Of a stretch of DNA of 64,000 nucleotides, positions 7,269 through 15,273 are shown in pieces. This DNA is from Cryobacterium melibiosiphilum (GTDB lineage: Bacteria; Actinomycetota; Actinomycetes; Actinomycetales; Microbacteriaceae). The translations under genes and the position numbers were made by a program. The notes beneath the pieces were generated by a model that searched no databases, was not told the origin of the DNA, and saw only the letters and a program-made list of their open reading frames with translations. The stretch's first letter is position 1. Each line of letters starts with the position of its first letter. The stretch is taken from contig NZ_QZVS01000080.1 in NCBI RefSeq assembly GCF_003602235.1, forward strand, positions 11,874-75,873, written 5' to 3'.

Positions 7269-8711
7269 GTGATCGACGTCAACGTCGTCGGTTCCGGACC
7301 CAACGGACTCGCCGCCGCGGTCGTGCTGGCCCGCGCCGGACTGACCGTGCAGCTCACGGAGCGCGCGACAACCGCCGGCGGCGGCCTGCGCACCGCCGAG
7401 GTAACCCTTCCCGGGTACCGGCACGACCTCTGCTCGGCCGTGCACCCGGCCGCGCTGGCGTCCCCGTTCTTCCGCGCCTTCGAGCTGACCCGCCGGGTGC
7501 GGTTCGTCGCCCCCGAAATCTCCTACGCGCATCCGCTCGATGAAGGCGTGGCCGCGCTGGCCTACCGCAGCGTGGACCGTACCGCCGACGCTCTCGGCAT
7601 CGACGGTCGGGCCTGGGAGCGCCTGTTCCAGCCGCTCCTCAACCGCATCGAGGGCGTCGTCGCCTTCACCGCCAATCAGATGCTGCGCTGGCCCGACGAT
7701 ACCCGGGCCGCCATCGCCTACGCCGTGCGGGTGCTCGAGCAAGGGACCCCCCTGGGCTGGCCGCGTTTTCGCGGTCGCGTCGCGCCGGCCCTGCTCGCCG
7801 GCGTCGGCGGTCACGCGGCCGCCCGGCAACCGTCGCTCTCGGCGGCCGGCACCGGCCTGCTGCTCGCCGCTCACGCGCACGCCGGCGGCTGGGGGTATCC
7901 GATCGGCGGTTCGCAGGCGATCGCGGATGCCCTCACCGACGACTTCCTCGCCCACGGCGGCCGGCTGCAGCTCGACCGCGAGATTCGTCGCCCCGCCGAC
8001 CTCGAATCCTCGCGCGTCACGCTGCTCGACACCTCGGCGCGGTTTCTCGCGTCGTTCGCCGGCGACGCGTTGCCGGAGCGGTATCGCCGGGCGCTGCTGC
8101 GCTACCGGTACGGAACCGGCGTCTTCAAGGTCGACTTCGCGCTCTCCGGCCCGGTGCCGTGGGCGAATCCCGAGGTGCTGCACGCCCCCACCGTGCACCT
8201 CGGCGGCAGTCGTGACGAGATCGTCGCGGCCGCGGATGCCGTCTCCCGCGGCCGGGTGGCGCAGCATCCGTTCGTGCTCGCCACCCAGCCGAGCGTGCTC
8301 GACCTGTCGCGGGCGCCGGTGGGCAGCCAGGTGCTCTGGGCCTACACGCACGTGCCGCGCAATTCGGATGTGAATATGACCGAGCCGATCATCAGGCAGA
8401 TCGAGCGTTTCGCGCCCGGTTTCCGTGACCGTATCCTCGGTACCGCCACCATGAGCGCGAGCCAGCTGACGGAGCACGACCCCAACTACGTCGGCGGGGA
8501 CATTCTCGGCGGCGAGCTCACCCTGCGGCAGCTCATCAAGCGTCCGGTCGTCGGGCGCACCCCGTGGAAAACCCCGGTTCCCGGCCTCTACCTGTGTTCC
8601 TCGGCCACCCCGCCGGGCCCCGCCGTGCACGGCATGAACGGCTTTCACGCCGCCGTGCTGGCCCTGCGCACCGAGTTCGGGGTGCGGGAGGTACCGTCAC
8701 TTGCGCTCTGA
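7269..8711 (+). CDS. FAD-dependent oxidoreductase, phytoene desaturase/PYROXD2-like
   Basis: The N-terminus VNVVGSGPNGLAAAVVLARAG is an FAD-binding dinucleotide fold (residues 4-24) followed by an acidic residue and a GGGLRT motif, as in the CrtI/PYROXD2 amine-oxidase-like superfamily. The C-terminal segment PGLYLCSSATPPGPAVHG is the second FAD contact of that group. I chose the GTG at 7269 because the flavin fold begins at once; an in-frame ATG at 7167 would only add residues encoded by the 36-bp duplication. The protein is 480 aa. It resembles PYROXD2 more than true CrtI and is not in the crt operon, though convergent with it. Substrate unknown. Confidence 0.85.
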   Translation: MIDVNVVGSGPNGLAAAVVLARAGLTVQLTERATTAGGGLRTAEVTLPGYRHDLCSAVHPAALASPFFRAFELTRRVRFVAPEISYAHPLDEGVAALAYRSVDRTADALGIDGRAWERLFQPLLNRIEGVVAFTANQMLRWPDDTRAAIAYAVRVLEQGTPLGWPRFRGRVAPALLAGVGGHAAARQPSLSAAGTGLLLAAHAHAGGWGYPIGGSQAIADALTDDFLAHGGRLQLDREIRRPADLESSRVTLLDTSARFLASFAGDALPERYRRALLRYRYGTGVFKVDFALSGPVPWANPEVLHAPTVHLGGSRDEIVAAADAVSRGRVAQHPFVLATQPSVLDLSRAPVGSQVLWAYTHVPRNSDVNMTEPIIRQIERFAPGFRDRILGTATMSASQLTEHDPNYVGGDILGGELTLRQLIKRPVVGRTPWKTPVPGLYLCSSATPPGPAVHGMNGFHAAVLALRTEFGVREVPSLAL

Positions 8712-8714
8712 CGG

Positions 8715-8734
8715 CCTGCCTGCCTGCCTGCCTG
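8715..8734 (+). repeat. tetranucleotide microsatellite (CCTG)5
   Basis: Five perfect CCTG units begin 4 nt after the oxidoreductase stop codon. Noncoding; prone to slippage. Confidence 0.9.
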
Positions 8735-8754
8735 ACCCATCACCCACCGCTCAT

Positions 8755-8862
8755 GCGCCCAAAAACTGCTCGTGCGGCTGGCCTGCCACGCGCACGAGCA
8801 GTTTTCAGGCGCAGGAACGCCCAAGCGTGCAGGTTTCGGTCGCACCTGCAGCTTTCGGGCGC
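8755..8862. repeat. intergenic palindromic repeat cluster, probably also a bidirectional terminator
   Basis: A related ~21-bp unit occurs at 8755-8775 (inverted), 8792-8812, 8825-8843 (shorter, diverged) and 8842-8862. The first two form a perfect 15-bp stem: 8762-8776 pairs with 8791-8805, loop 14 nt, with AAAA and TTTT at the outer ends of the arms. The last two form a weaker stem (8829-8835 with 8845-8851). It lies between two convergent genes, so it should end transcription from both sides. Confidence 0.75.
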
Positions 8863-8892
8863 GCGTCTCTGTGCCCGGGCGGTAACGCCGGC

Positions 8893-9264
8893 CTAGTGCC
8901 CGCGCAGTTCCTCGATCTCGCGGCGCTCCCGCTTGGTGGGGCGGCCGGCCCCACGGTCCCGAGTTGGAACGAGCGCGACCTCTTCGCGCGGCGGCGGGGG
9001 CGGCGTGTTGTCCACGTAACACTCCGCGGCGACACTCGCTCCGACCCGCTTCACGACCAGGCGCGACACCACGAGAACCTTGTCGAAGCCGTCGCTGCGC
9101 ACGCGCACCTCGTCGCCGATATGCAGGGCCTGCGCGGCCTTGGCCTTGTCCCCGTTGACCTTCACGTGTCCCGCGCGGCAGGCCGCAGTGGCGAGCGACC
9201 GGGTGCGAAAGAGCCGGATCGCCCAGGTGTAGCTGTCCACCCGTGCACTCGTCAGATCCGCCAT
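8893..9264 (-). CDS. S4-domain RNA-binding protein, Hsp15/HslR-like
   Basis: A 123-aa protein with an S4 RNA-binding fold at about residues 6-70 (RVDSYTWAIRLFRTRSLA, then GHVKVNGDKAKAAQALHIGDEVRV) and a basic tail RPTKRERREIEELRGH. Hsp15-type proteins bind stalled 50S subunits that carry nascent chains. The gene starts 9 nt after the stop of crtEb, so it is probably the last cistron of the carotenoid operon. That link may be by read-through only; no role in pigment synthesis is known for this family. Confidence 0.9.
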   Translation of the reverse strand: MADLTSARVDSYTWAIRLFRTRSLATAACRAGHVKVNGDKAKAAQALHIGDEVRVRSDGFDKVLVVSRLVVKRVGASVAAECYVDNTPPPPPREEVALVPTRDRGAGRPTKRERREIEELRGH

Positions 9265-9273
9265 ACGTCCAGC

Positions 9274-10182
9274 CTATGCTCGCGGCACGACGGCGACCCA
9301 CGCGATCAGCAGCATCGTGACGAGAAAACCGCTGACGAAATTCAGCCACAGAAAGCGCTTCCAGCCGCGGTTCGCGGCCGCGGAGGCGGCATCCGTCACC
9401 GAGCGATACGGGAACGCGGCCAGAATGTACGGCACCACGAGAATCGCGGCGAGCGGTCCGGGCCAGTCGGTGGCGAGCATCAGCACGCCCGCGAGGGCCC
9501 ACAGGGTCATGGCCAGCCGCACGGTCGTCGCCGCGCCAAAAGCGGTCGCGATCGAGTGGATGTGAGCCTCCCGGTCGGGTTCGACGTCCTGCACGGCACC
9601 GAAGGCGTGGCTGGCCATGCCCCAGAAGAAGAAGGCCACCAGCAGCGCCACGAGCGCCGGGTCGAAGGTCACGCCGGCGACGGCCAGACCGTAGACGGCC
9701 GGGCTGACGAAGTGGGTGCTCGAGGTGATCGAATCGACCAGTGGCCGTTCTTTGAACCGCAGCTTCGGCACCGAGTACGCGGCCACCGCGAACAGGCTCA
9801 CGGCCAACACGATCCACGACGACGGATGTCCCGCCCCGCCCAGCACCAGCATCGTCGCCACGAGCGGGGCGGCGCTGACGATGCCGGCCCCGATCACGAG
9901 TCTGTGCAGCACCGGGTCGAGCAGCGCCCCCTCCGCGCCGCCCTTGCGGGGATTGCGCAGGTCGCTCTCGTAGTCGAACACGTCGTTGATGCCGTACATG
10001 AGCAGGTTGTAGGGAATCAGGAAGAACAGTGTGCCCACGATCAGCAGCGCGTCGACGCGGCCCGTGGTGACCACGTAGCTGGCCGCGAAGGGGAAGGCCG
10101 TGTTGATCCAACTCAGCGGGCGGCTGGAGAGCAGCACCTGCTTCGCCTTCCAGGCCGTGCCGCGCGTGTCCGGCGCGCTCAT
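9274..10182 (-). CDS. crtEb: lycopene elongase, UbiA-type prenyltransferase (C50 carotenoid synthesis)
   Basis: CrtEb adds C5 prenyl units from DMAPP to both ends of lycopene, giving C50 flavuxanthin-type products. The 302-aa membrane protein has 8-9 hydrophobic helices and the two Asp-rich UbiA motifs, NDVFDYESD (about residues 66-74) and DVEPDREAH (about 196-204), which bind Mg-diphosphate. Its ATG overlaps the crtYf stop by 4 bp (ATGA). The position after crtYe/crtYf matches the Corynebacterium and Micrococcus C50 operons. The exact end product (decaprenoxanthin, sarcinaxanthin or similar) depends on the cyclase and cannot be read from sequence. Confidence 0.9.
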   Translation of the reverse strand: MSAPDTRGTAWKAKQVLLSSRPLSWINTAFPFAASYVVTTGRVDALLIVGTLFFLIPYNLLMYGINDVFDYESDLRNPRKGGAEGALLDPVLHRLVIGAGIVSAAPLVATMLVLGGAGHPSSWIVLAVSLFAVAAYSVPKLRFKERPLVDSITSSTHFVSPAVYGLAVAGVTFDPALVALLVAFFFWGMASHAFGAVQDVEPDREAHIHSIATAFGAATTVRLAMTLWALAGVLMLATDWPGPLAAILVVPYILAAFPYRSVTDAASAAANRGWKRFLWLNFVSGFLVTMLLIAWVAVVPRA

Positions 10183-10523
10183 CGGGCGGCCTCCGCTCGG
10201 GGGCGTCCCCTTGTCGGGCTCGGCCCGCCGAGCAGGCTCCAGAGCGCCGGCAGCAGCAGCGCGGCGGCCACCGGGTAGGCGAAGTCCTCGATCGGCGCGA
10301 GCCCCACCGCCAGTCCCGAGATCAGCCCGGGCTCGTAGGTGAAGAGGCCGGCCGCGATCATCACGTTGTCGAACACGGCCGTCAGCAGCATCACAATGAG
10401 CAACGCGACGGCGACGGATGCCGCCCCGCGCCCGGTCTGCCGGCCGCGCCTCCGCCAGACGGCGACAGCGGCGACGGCTGCCGCCACCGCCATGAAAACC
10501 GCGTTCAGCGCCAGGTAGGTCAT
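10179..10523 (-). CDS. crtYf: C50 carotenoid cyclase subunit B (CrtYf/CrtYh type)
   Basis: A 114-aa membrane protein with three to four hydrophobic helices that forms a heterodimeric lycopene/C50 cyclase with CrtYe. The start MTYLALNAVFMAVAAAV and the segment AVFDNVMIAAGLFTYEP, which carries the conserved FDN, identify it. The motif GLAPIEDFAYPV matches the PxEDF/PxEE motif thought to act in cyclisation. I chose the ATG at 10523 because it overlaps the crtYe stop as ATGA, the rule throughout this operon; longer in-frame extensions run into crtYe. The ring type (beta, epsilon or gamma) is not determinable here. Confidence 0.88.
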   Translation of the reverse strand: MTYLALNAVFMAVAAAVAAVAVWRRRGRQTGRGAASVAVALLIVMLLTAVFDNVMIAAGLFTYEPGLISGLAVGLAPIEDFAYPVAAALLLPALWSLLGGPSPTRGRPRAEAAR

Positions 10524-10861
10524 GCCGTTTCCTTCGACGATCGGGTCGCCGCGTGCCCGAAGACCAGCCGGGCGCCCTGCACGAGGTTCATGGTGAGGTA
10601 ACAGAGAAAGGTCAGAAAGAAGAGCTCCTCGAGGGGCAGTTCCGGGGCCAGCTGCACCCCGGTCATCAGGTTCGTCTCGCCGCGATAGAAGATGCCCAGC
10701 CCGATCCCGGTCAGGTCCCAGGCCAGCAAAAAGGCGACACCAACGGCCAGCACGATCGCGGCCTGCCGCGCCGACGCCCAGAAAAACAGCCGAAACCGCC
10801 AATCCAGCACGACCATGCCGGCGAGGGAGACGAGCAGTGTCAGGAGGTACAGCACGCCCAT
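10520..10861 (-). CDS. crtYe: C50 carotenoid cyclase subunit A (CrtYe/CrtYg type)
   Basis: A 113-aa membrane protein, partner of the next gene product in the two-subunit cyclase. It has three hydrophobic helices (starting MGVLYLLTLLVSLAGMVVL) and the segment LPLEELFFLTFLCY with the cyclase PxEE-like motif. Its ATG shares one base with the crtI stop (TGATG), and its own stop overlaps the crtYf start, so the subunits are translationally coupled as expected for a 1:1 complex. Confidence 0.88.
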   Translation of the reverse strand: MGVLYLLTLLVSLAGMVVLDWRFRLFFWASARQAAIVLAVGVAFLLAWDLTGIGLGIFYRGETNLMTGVQLAPELPLEELFFLTFLCYLTMNLVQGARLVFGHAATRSSKETA

Positions 10862-12579
10862 CAGGCCGGCAGCTCCGCGGTGTCCGGTGCTGCCGTGGCG
10901 GGGCGTGAGGCCGGCTGGTTGGCCGGTCGAGCCGCCAGCGGCTCCGGCAGCGGTCCGGTGCTGACGTCCCCGCGCACCCGCTTCAGCAGGATCTCGGCGC
11001 TGATCAGGCACATCGGCAGGCCGATGCCGGGGATGGTGGTTCCGCCGGCGTAGTAGAGCCCGTCGACCTTCTTCGACACGTTCGAGCCGCGCAGAAACGC
11101 ACTCTGTTTCAGGGTGTGCGCCGGTCCAAGGGCCCCGCCGCGCCACGAGTTCAGGTCCTCGCTGAAGTCGGCGGGCCCGACGGTGCGCCGCACGACGATG
11201 CGGTCGGCAAGATCCGGGATTCCGGCCCATTCGGCCAGCTGGGCGATCGTGTTGTCGGCGACGCCTTCCACGATGGGGGAGCCGTCACCGTTGACGCCAC
11301 CGCGGCCCATCTCGGGGTCGGCCGGCACCGGAACCAGGATGAACAGGTTGGTGTGGCCCTCGGGGGCGACCGAGGCATCCGTCGCGCTCGGTTTGCAGAC
11401 GTAGAACGACGCCGGCGACGGAATCGAGGGTGTCTTGCCGAAGATCCGCCCGAAATTGTCACCCCAATCCTCGGTGAAGAACAGGGTGTGGTGCTGCAGC
11501 GGAGTGAGCTCCCCGGTGATGCCGAGCATCACGAGCACGGCGCCCGGGCCCGAGACCCGGGTGTTCCACCACGGCTCGGGGTAGGTCTGCAGGCGTTCGG
11601 GCAGCAGCTCGGTCTCGGTGTGGTGGAGGTCGGCGGCCGACACGACCCGGTCCGCGTCCAGCCGCACGAGCGTGCTGTCGGCGGCGATGTAGCTGACCCC
11701 GGTGACACGGGCCTTGCCGTACGGGGCCCCGCGCCGCGCGCCGAGCCGCCCACCGGGCGAGACTCGCGATTCGGTGCGAATGGCGGTGACGCGGGCGCCA
11801 TTGATGATCTCGACGCCCTCCGCCACCGCGATGGCGGTGATGCTCTCGATCAGCCGGGTGAAGCCGCCCTGCGGGTAGAGCACACCGTCGACGAGGTCGA
11901 GGTGGCTCATCAGGTGGTACATCGACGGGGTCTGATCGGGGGACGAGCCCAGGAAGACGGCCGGGTAGCCGAGAACCTGGCGCAGCCGCGGGTCGTCGAC
12001 GTAGCCGGCGACGAATTTATCGAGCGGCTGCAGCAGCAGGCGGCCGAGGCGCCCGAGGCGGGTCACGACATCCTTCACCAGGAACGGGCTGAACGATTCG
12101 AAACTCGAGTACAGAAAGCGGTGCACGGCCATCTCGTAGGTTTCCCGCGCAGATTCCAGGTACCGGGCGAGGGCGGCCCCGGCTCCCGGCTGCACACTGT
12201 CAAACAGACGGATGTTCGCCTCGCGCTCGTCCGCGATGTCCAGCGGGGTGGCGTCCCCCTCAAAGAACACCCGGTAGCCGGGGTCGAGCCGCACGAGGTC
12301 GAGCTGTTCGGCAGCGCTCGTGCCGAACAGGCGGTAGAAATGCTCGAACACCTCGGGCATCAGGTACCAGGAGGGTCCTGTGTCGAAGCGGAATCCGTCG
12401 ACGTCCCAGGTTCCGGCCCGGCCGCCGAGCTCGGGGCGGGCCTCGAGCAGGGTCACGGCGTGGCCCTCACGGGCCAGCAGGGCCGCGCTCGCGAGGCCGG
12501 CGATGCCGCCGCCGATCACGATGGTCCGCGGCGCCGCGGTGGTCTGGGCGGTGGCCTGCGGGGCCAGCGCGGCGCTCAT
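10861..12579 (-). CDS. crtI: phytoene desaturase CrtI
   Basis: CrtI oxidises phytoene to lycopene with FAD. The FAD-binding motif IVIGGGIAGLASAALLAREG lies near residue 20, followed by LLEARPELGGRAGTW. The C-terminal segment DGLYYAGGTTIPGIGLPM is the classical bacterial-type phytoene dehydrogenase signature. The ATG at 12579 is preferred because it overlaps the crtB stop by 4 bp; an ATG three codons upstream is also in frame. At 572 aa it is slightly longer than usual, with an Ala/Pro-rich C-terminal tail of about 30 residues. Confidence 0.95.
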   Translation of the reverse strand: MSAALAPQATAQTTAAPRTIVIGGGIAGLASAALLAREGHAVTLLEARPELGGRAGTWDVDGFRFDTGPSWYLMPEVFEHFYRLFGTSAAEQLDLVRLDPGYRVFFEGDATPLDIADEREANIRLFDSVQPGAGAALARYLESARETYEMAVHRFLYSSFESFSPFLVKDVVTRLGRLGRLLLQPLDKFVAGYVDDPRLRQVLGYPAVFLGSSPDQTPSMYHLMSHLDLVDGVLYPQGGFTRLIESITAIAVAEGVEIINGARVTAIRTESRVSPGGRLGARRGAPYGKARVTGVSYIAADSTLVRLDADRVVSAADLHHTETELLPERLQTYPEPWWNTRVSGPGAVLVMLGITGELTPLQHHTLFFTEDWGDNFGRIFGKTPSIPSPASFYVCKPSATDASVAPEGHTNLFILVPVPADPEMGRGGVNGDGSPIVEGVADNTIAQLAEWAGIPDLADRIVVRRTVGPADFSEDLNSWRGGALGPAHTLKQSAFLRGSNVSKKVDGLYYAGGTTIPGIGLPMCLISAEILLKRVRGDVSTGPLPEPLAARPANQPASRPATAAPDTAELPA

Positions 12580-13514
12580 CGACGCCACCCGGCCGTGCGC
12601 TGGTTGGCCGTGGCGCCGTTCGACACGGCTGCCGACACCGCGATCAGCAGCTTCTGCGGATTGCTGACCCGCACGCGGGTCTGCAACAGTTCGGCGGCCG
12701 GAGTCGCCCGCAGCTGTTCGGTCAGTCGGCCGAACAGTCCCTGCGCGGCGGCGACCGCGCGGCGACTGCCGACCGGAAGCATCGGCAGCACCTGGGCCGC
12801 CTCGCGCAGGTCGAGGTCGATGTCATCGATGATGCGGTCTTTGTCGGCGTCGGTCATCAACAGGGGCTCGATTCCGGGAAAGTAGTTACGTCCGAGTGTC
12901 TCGCGGTCCGTGGCCAGATCGCGCAAAAAGTTGATCTTCTGAAAAGCGGCCCCGAGGTGCCGAGCGCCGAGTTCGAGTTCGAGTCGGCGGGCCGGGGGCG
13001 GTGGATCCTGGGCCAGAAAGCAGGCCAGGCACATCAGCCCGATGACTTCCGCTGAGCCATAAATGTACTCGGCGACGCCGGCGGCCGTGAACGGGCTCGG
13101 GTCGAGGTCGCGGCGCATCGATTCGAAGAACGGTGCCGTGAGGCGGGCGTCGATACCGGCGTTCCGGGCCGTCTGGGCGAAAGCGTGCACGACGAGGTTG
13201 GTACTGTAACCGCGTTCCAGTGTGCGGGCCGTCTCCCGTTCGAGGTCGTCGAGCAGCTCGCGCTGGCCCTCGGTACCGACTCCGGCGCCCGCGGCGGCGC
13301 CGTCGACGATCTCATCCGCGATGCGTACGAGGGCGTAGATGGTGCGCACCTGTTCGCGCACGCCCGGTGCGAGCAGGCGGGCCGCGAGCCCGAACGAGGT
13401 CGAGTAGATTCCGATCACGGTCGCTGAACTGGCGCGGGCGGCGGCGCTGTATTTTTCGAGGCCGGTCGGTGCGACCGGGCGGCGGGCATCACCGCGCGCG
13501 GGGCGGCGGGTCAT
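12576..13514 (-). CDS. crtB: phytoene synthase CrtB
   Basis: CrtB condenses two GGPP to phytoene. The 312-aa protein shows trans-isoprenyl synthase motifs: RIADEIVDG (first Asp-rich region; DEIVD is the usual variant), and the family signature with NFLRDLATDRETLGRNYF (second Asp-rich region, N-F-x-R-D-x-x-x-D). The start overlaps the crtE stop by 4 bp and its own stop overlaps crtI by 4 bp. It is expected to be soluble or membrane-associated and to take its substrate from the adjacent CrtE. Confidence 0.96.
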   Translation of the reverse strand: MTRRPARGDARRPVAPTGLEKYSAAARASSATVIGIYSTSFGLAARLLAPGVREQVRTIYALVRIADEIVDGAAAGAGVGTEGQRELLDDLERETARTLERGYSTNLVVHAFAQTARNAGIDARLTAPFFESMRRDLDPSPFTAAGVAEYIYGSAEVIGLMCLACFLAQDPPPPARRLELELGARHLGAAFQKINFLRDLATDRETLGRNYFPGIEPLLMTDADKDRIIDDIDLDLREAAQVLPMLPVGSRRAVAAAQGLFGRLTEQLRATPAAELLQTRVRVSNPQKLLIAVSAAVSNGATANQRTAGWRR

Positions 13515-14557
13515 CGCACGCGATTCACGGCGGCATCGGCCAGGTCGATCAGGCGTGCCCGCAGGGCCGCGGGAATGTGCTCGGGATCAAGCGCCGCGAT
13601 CGCCCGGTCCACATGGTCCTGCGCGAGGTTCTCGGCGGCGTTGCGGGCGCCGCACGCGGTCAGGTGCGAGCGGGCCAGGTCGGCTTCGGCCTCGCTCAGA
13701 TCAGGCTTGCCCATCAGCGGCGCGATGATCGACCAGGCCGGCGTGGTGCCGGCGTGGGCGATGAGCGCGGTCTGCTTGCCTTCGCGCAGGTCCGCCACGA
13801 CGCTCTTGCCGGTTTTGGCGGGGTCGCCGTAGACACCGAGGATGTCGTCGGTCAGCTGGAACGCGACTCCAACCAACCGGCCGAACTCGCCCAGGGCGTC
13901 GATGGCGGCATCCGTCGCCCCCGCCAGCACCGCACCGGCCTGCAGCGGACCTTCAAAGGAGTACACGGCCGTCTTGTGCTCGAGGGTCGCGATGACCTCG
14001 GCCACGCTGAGCGGCTCGCGGGCGGCGGTGTTCGTGACGTCGGCGAGCTCCCCGGCGGCCGACACGAAGACCGCGCGGTCGAGGAGGTCGAGCAGGCGAG
14101 CGCGCATGGCCGCATCGACGGGCAGCAGTGCGAGGGCGCGGTGCGCCTCGCTGAGGGCCAGGTCGCCGGCGAGAATAGCGGCGGCGGCCGCCCAGATGCC
14201 GGCCTGGTCGGCGGCGGCGCCGTGTGCCACCGCCCGGTCGTTGAACCGGCCGGCGATGTTGGCCACGCCGCGGCGGGCGAGATCACGGTCGATGACGTCG
14301 TCGTGGATCAGGAAGGCCGTGTGCAGCAGCTCGAAGCTCACGGCGACGGGCGTCGCGAGGGACTGGTCCCGACCGCCGAAGCCGTCATAGGCGGCGAGCA
14401 CGAGGGCGGGACGCACGCGCTTGCCGCCCTGGCTGGCCACCTCGAGAGCGTCCCAGAGTGCGACATAGTGGTCGCCGTACGCGGCCGCACGCAGACGGGC
14501 CCCCGTGAAGAAGCGTTGAAGGGCGGTTTCCACCGTGGCGGGGGAGACGTCAAACAC
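13511..14557 (-). CDS. crtE: geranylgeranyl diphosphate synthase CrtE
   Basis: A trans-polyprenyl diphosphate synthase of 348 aa that makes GGPP for carotenoids. The first Asp-rich motif is in LIHDDVIDRDLARRG and the second in LTDDILGVYGD; GGKRVRP, which binds IPP, precedes them. I chose GTG at 14557 because GGGAGG lies 6 nt upstream and it overlaps idi by only 8 bp; a TTG at 14584 has no comparable ribosome-binding site. GGPP is the reported effector of the CrtR regulator in Corynebacterium, so this enzyme may also set the signal for its own operon. Confidence 0.94.
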   Translation of the reverse strand: MFDVSPATVETALQRFFTGARLRAAAYGDHYVALWDALEVASQGGKRVRPALVLAAYDGFGGRDQSLATPVAVSFELLHTAFLIHDDVIDRDLARRGVANIAGRFNDRAVAHGAAADQAGIWAAAAAILAGDLALSEAHRALALLPVDAAMRARLLDLLDRAVFVSAAGELADVTNTAAREPLSVAEVIATLEHKTAVYSFEGPLQAGAVLAGATDAAIDALGEFGRLVGVAFQLTDDILGVYGDPAKTGKSVVADLREGKQTALIAHAGTTPAWSIIAPLMGKPDLSEAEADLARSHLTACGARNAAENLAQDHVDRAIAALDPEHIPAALRARLIDLADAAVNRVR

Positions 14558-15161
14558 CGTCGGCCTCCCGAGCGGAGCTGTCAAAGAGTGCCGTCGCGTC
14601 GGTGTCCGCGAGTTGCAAGGCCAGCCAGGGGCTGAACGCCCACGGCGCGTCCGTCACGGCGCGCCGCAAAGCAGTCGGAGACGTCCACGCATATTCGGCG
14701 GCCTCATCCGGATTCAGCACGGGGGAGCCGACGGCCGTGGCGACATAGACGGGGCAGATCTCGTTTTCGACGATGCCGCTGGCATCGGTCGCGCGGTAGC
14801 GAAAATCGGGCAGGGCCACGGTGACATCGGTCAGCGTCAGGCCCAGCTCGAAGCCGGCACGGCGCGCTATCGCGTCGGTCATCGATTCTCCGGGCAGCGG
14901 ATGCCCGCAAAAGGCGTTCGTCCACACGCCGGGCCAGGCGCGCTTGCCCAACGACCGTCGGGTGACCAGGATGTCGCCGGCGTTGTTGAACACGTGGCAG
15001 GAGAACGCCAGGTGCAGAACGGTATCCAAGGTGTGCACCGTACTTTTCGGGGTCGTCCCGATGGGAGTTCCGTCCTCGGCGAGCACAACCACGCGCTCGA
15101 GGGAGGCATCCGTCTCACTCGGGCTGACGCGATCAGCCTCAGTGTCTTCGATCTGGACCAA
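14550..15161 (-). CDS. idi: isopentenyl-diphosphate delta-isomerase, type I
   Basis: Idi interconverts IPP and DMAPP, supplying both CrtE and CrtEb. The NUDIX-like fold carries RRSLGKRAWPGVWTNAFCGHP with the catalytic Cys, and ENEICPVY with the catalytic Glu. The first in-frame ATG (15245) would place the operator and -10 box inside the gene, so I chose TTG at 15161, preceded by AAGGAG 4 nt upstream. This gives 203 aa, close to the usual 180-200. It is the first gene of the crt operon. Confidence 0.93.
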   Translation of the reverse strand: MVQIEDTEADRVSPSETDASLERVVVLAEDGTPIGTTPKSTVHTLDTVLHLAFSCHVFNNAGDILVTRRSLGKRAWPGVWTNAFCGHPLPGESMTDAIARRAGFELGLTLTDVTVALPDFRYRATDASGIVENEICPVYVATAVGSPVLNPDEAAEYAWTSPTALRRAVTDAPWAFSPWLALQLADTDATALFDSSAREADGV

Positions 15162-15206
15162 CGGACTCCTTCGATGGCAGCACCTGCCAACATAAGCTAC
15201 AGCAAA

Positions 15207-15267
15207 ATTATATCTAACTAAGTTAGCGAGTAATGAGGCTAACACGCAGCCCGCCCGGCATTAACAT
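15207..15267. promoter_or_regulatory. divergent idi/crtR promoters with MarR-type operator
   Basis: On the minus strand a perfect -10 TATAAT (15212-15207) serves idi; no good -35 is visible. The palindrome CTAACTAAGTTAG (15214-15226) lies in its spacer. An additional inverted GCTAA half-site (15238-15242) pairs with TTAGC (15223-15227). On the plus strand, -35 CTAACA (15239-15244), a 17-bp spacer and -10 TAACAT (15262-15267) lie 6 nt before the crtR ATG. One repressor could therefore block both directions. Sites are seen; binding by CrtR is inferred. Confidence 0.75.
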
Positions 15268-15273
15268 AGGGGA

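Noticed and set aside
7269..8711. Annotation as a second phytoene desaturase
   Set aside because: The C-terminal FAD motif and overall pattern fit PYROXD2-like enzymes better than CrtI; the true crtI is in the operon.
8645..10111. 488-codon minus-strand frame over the S4 and crtEb genes
   Set aside because: Arg-rich out-of-frame shadow; crtEb and the S4 gene in the other frame carry the family motifs.
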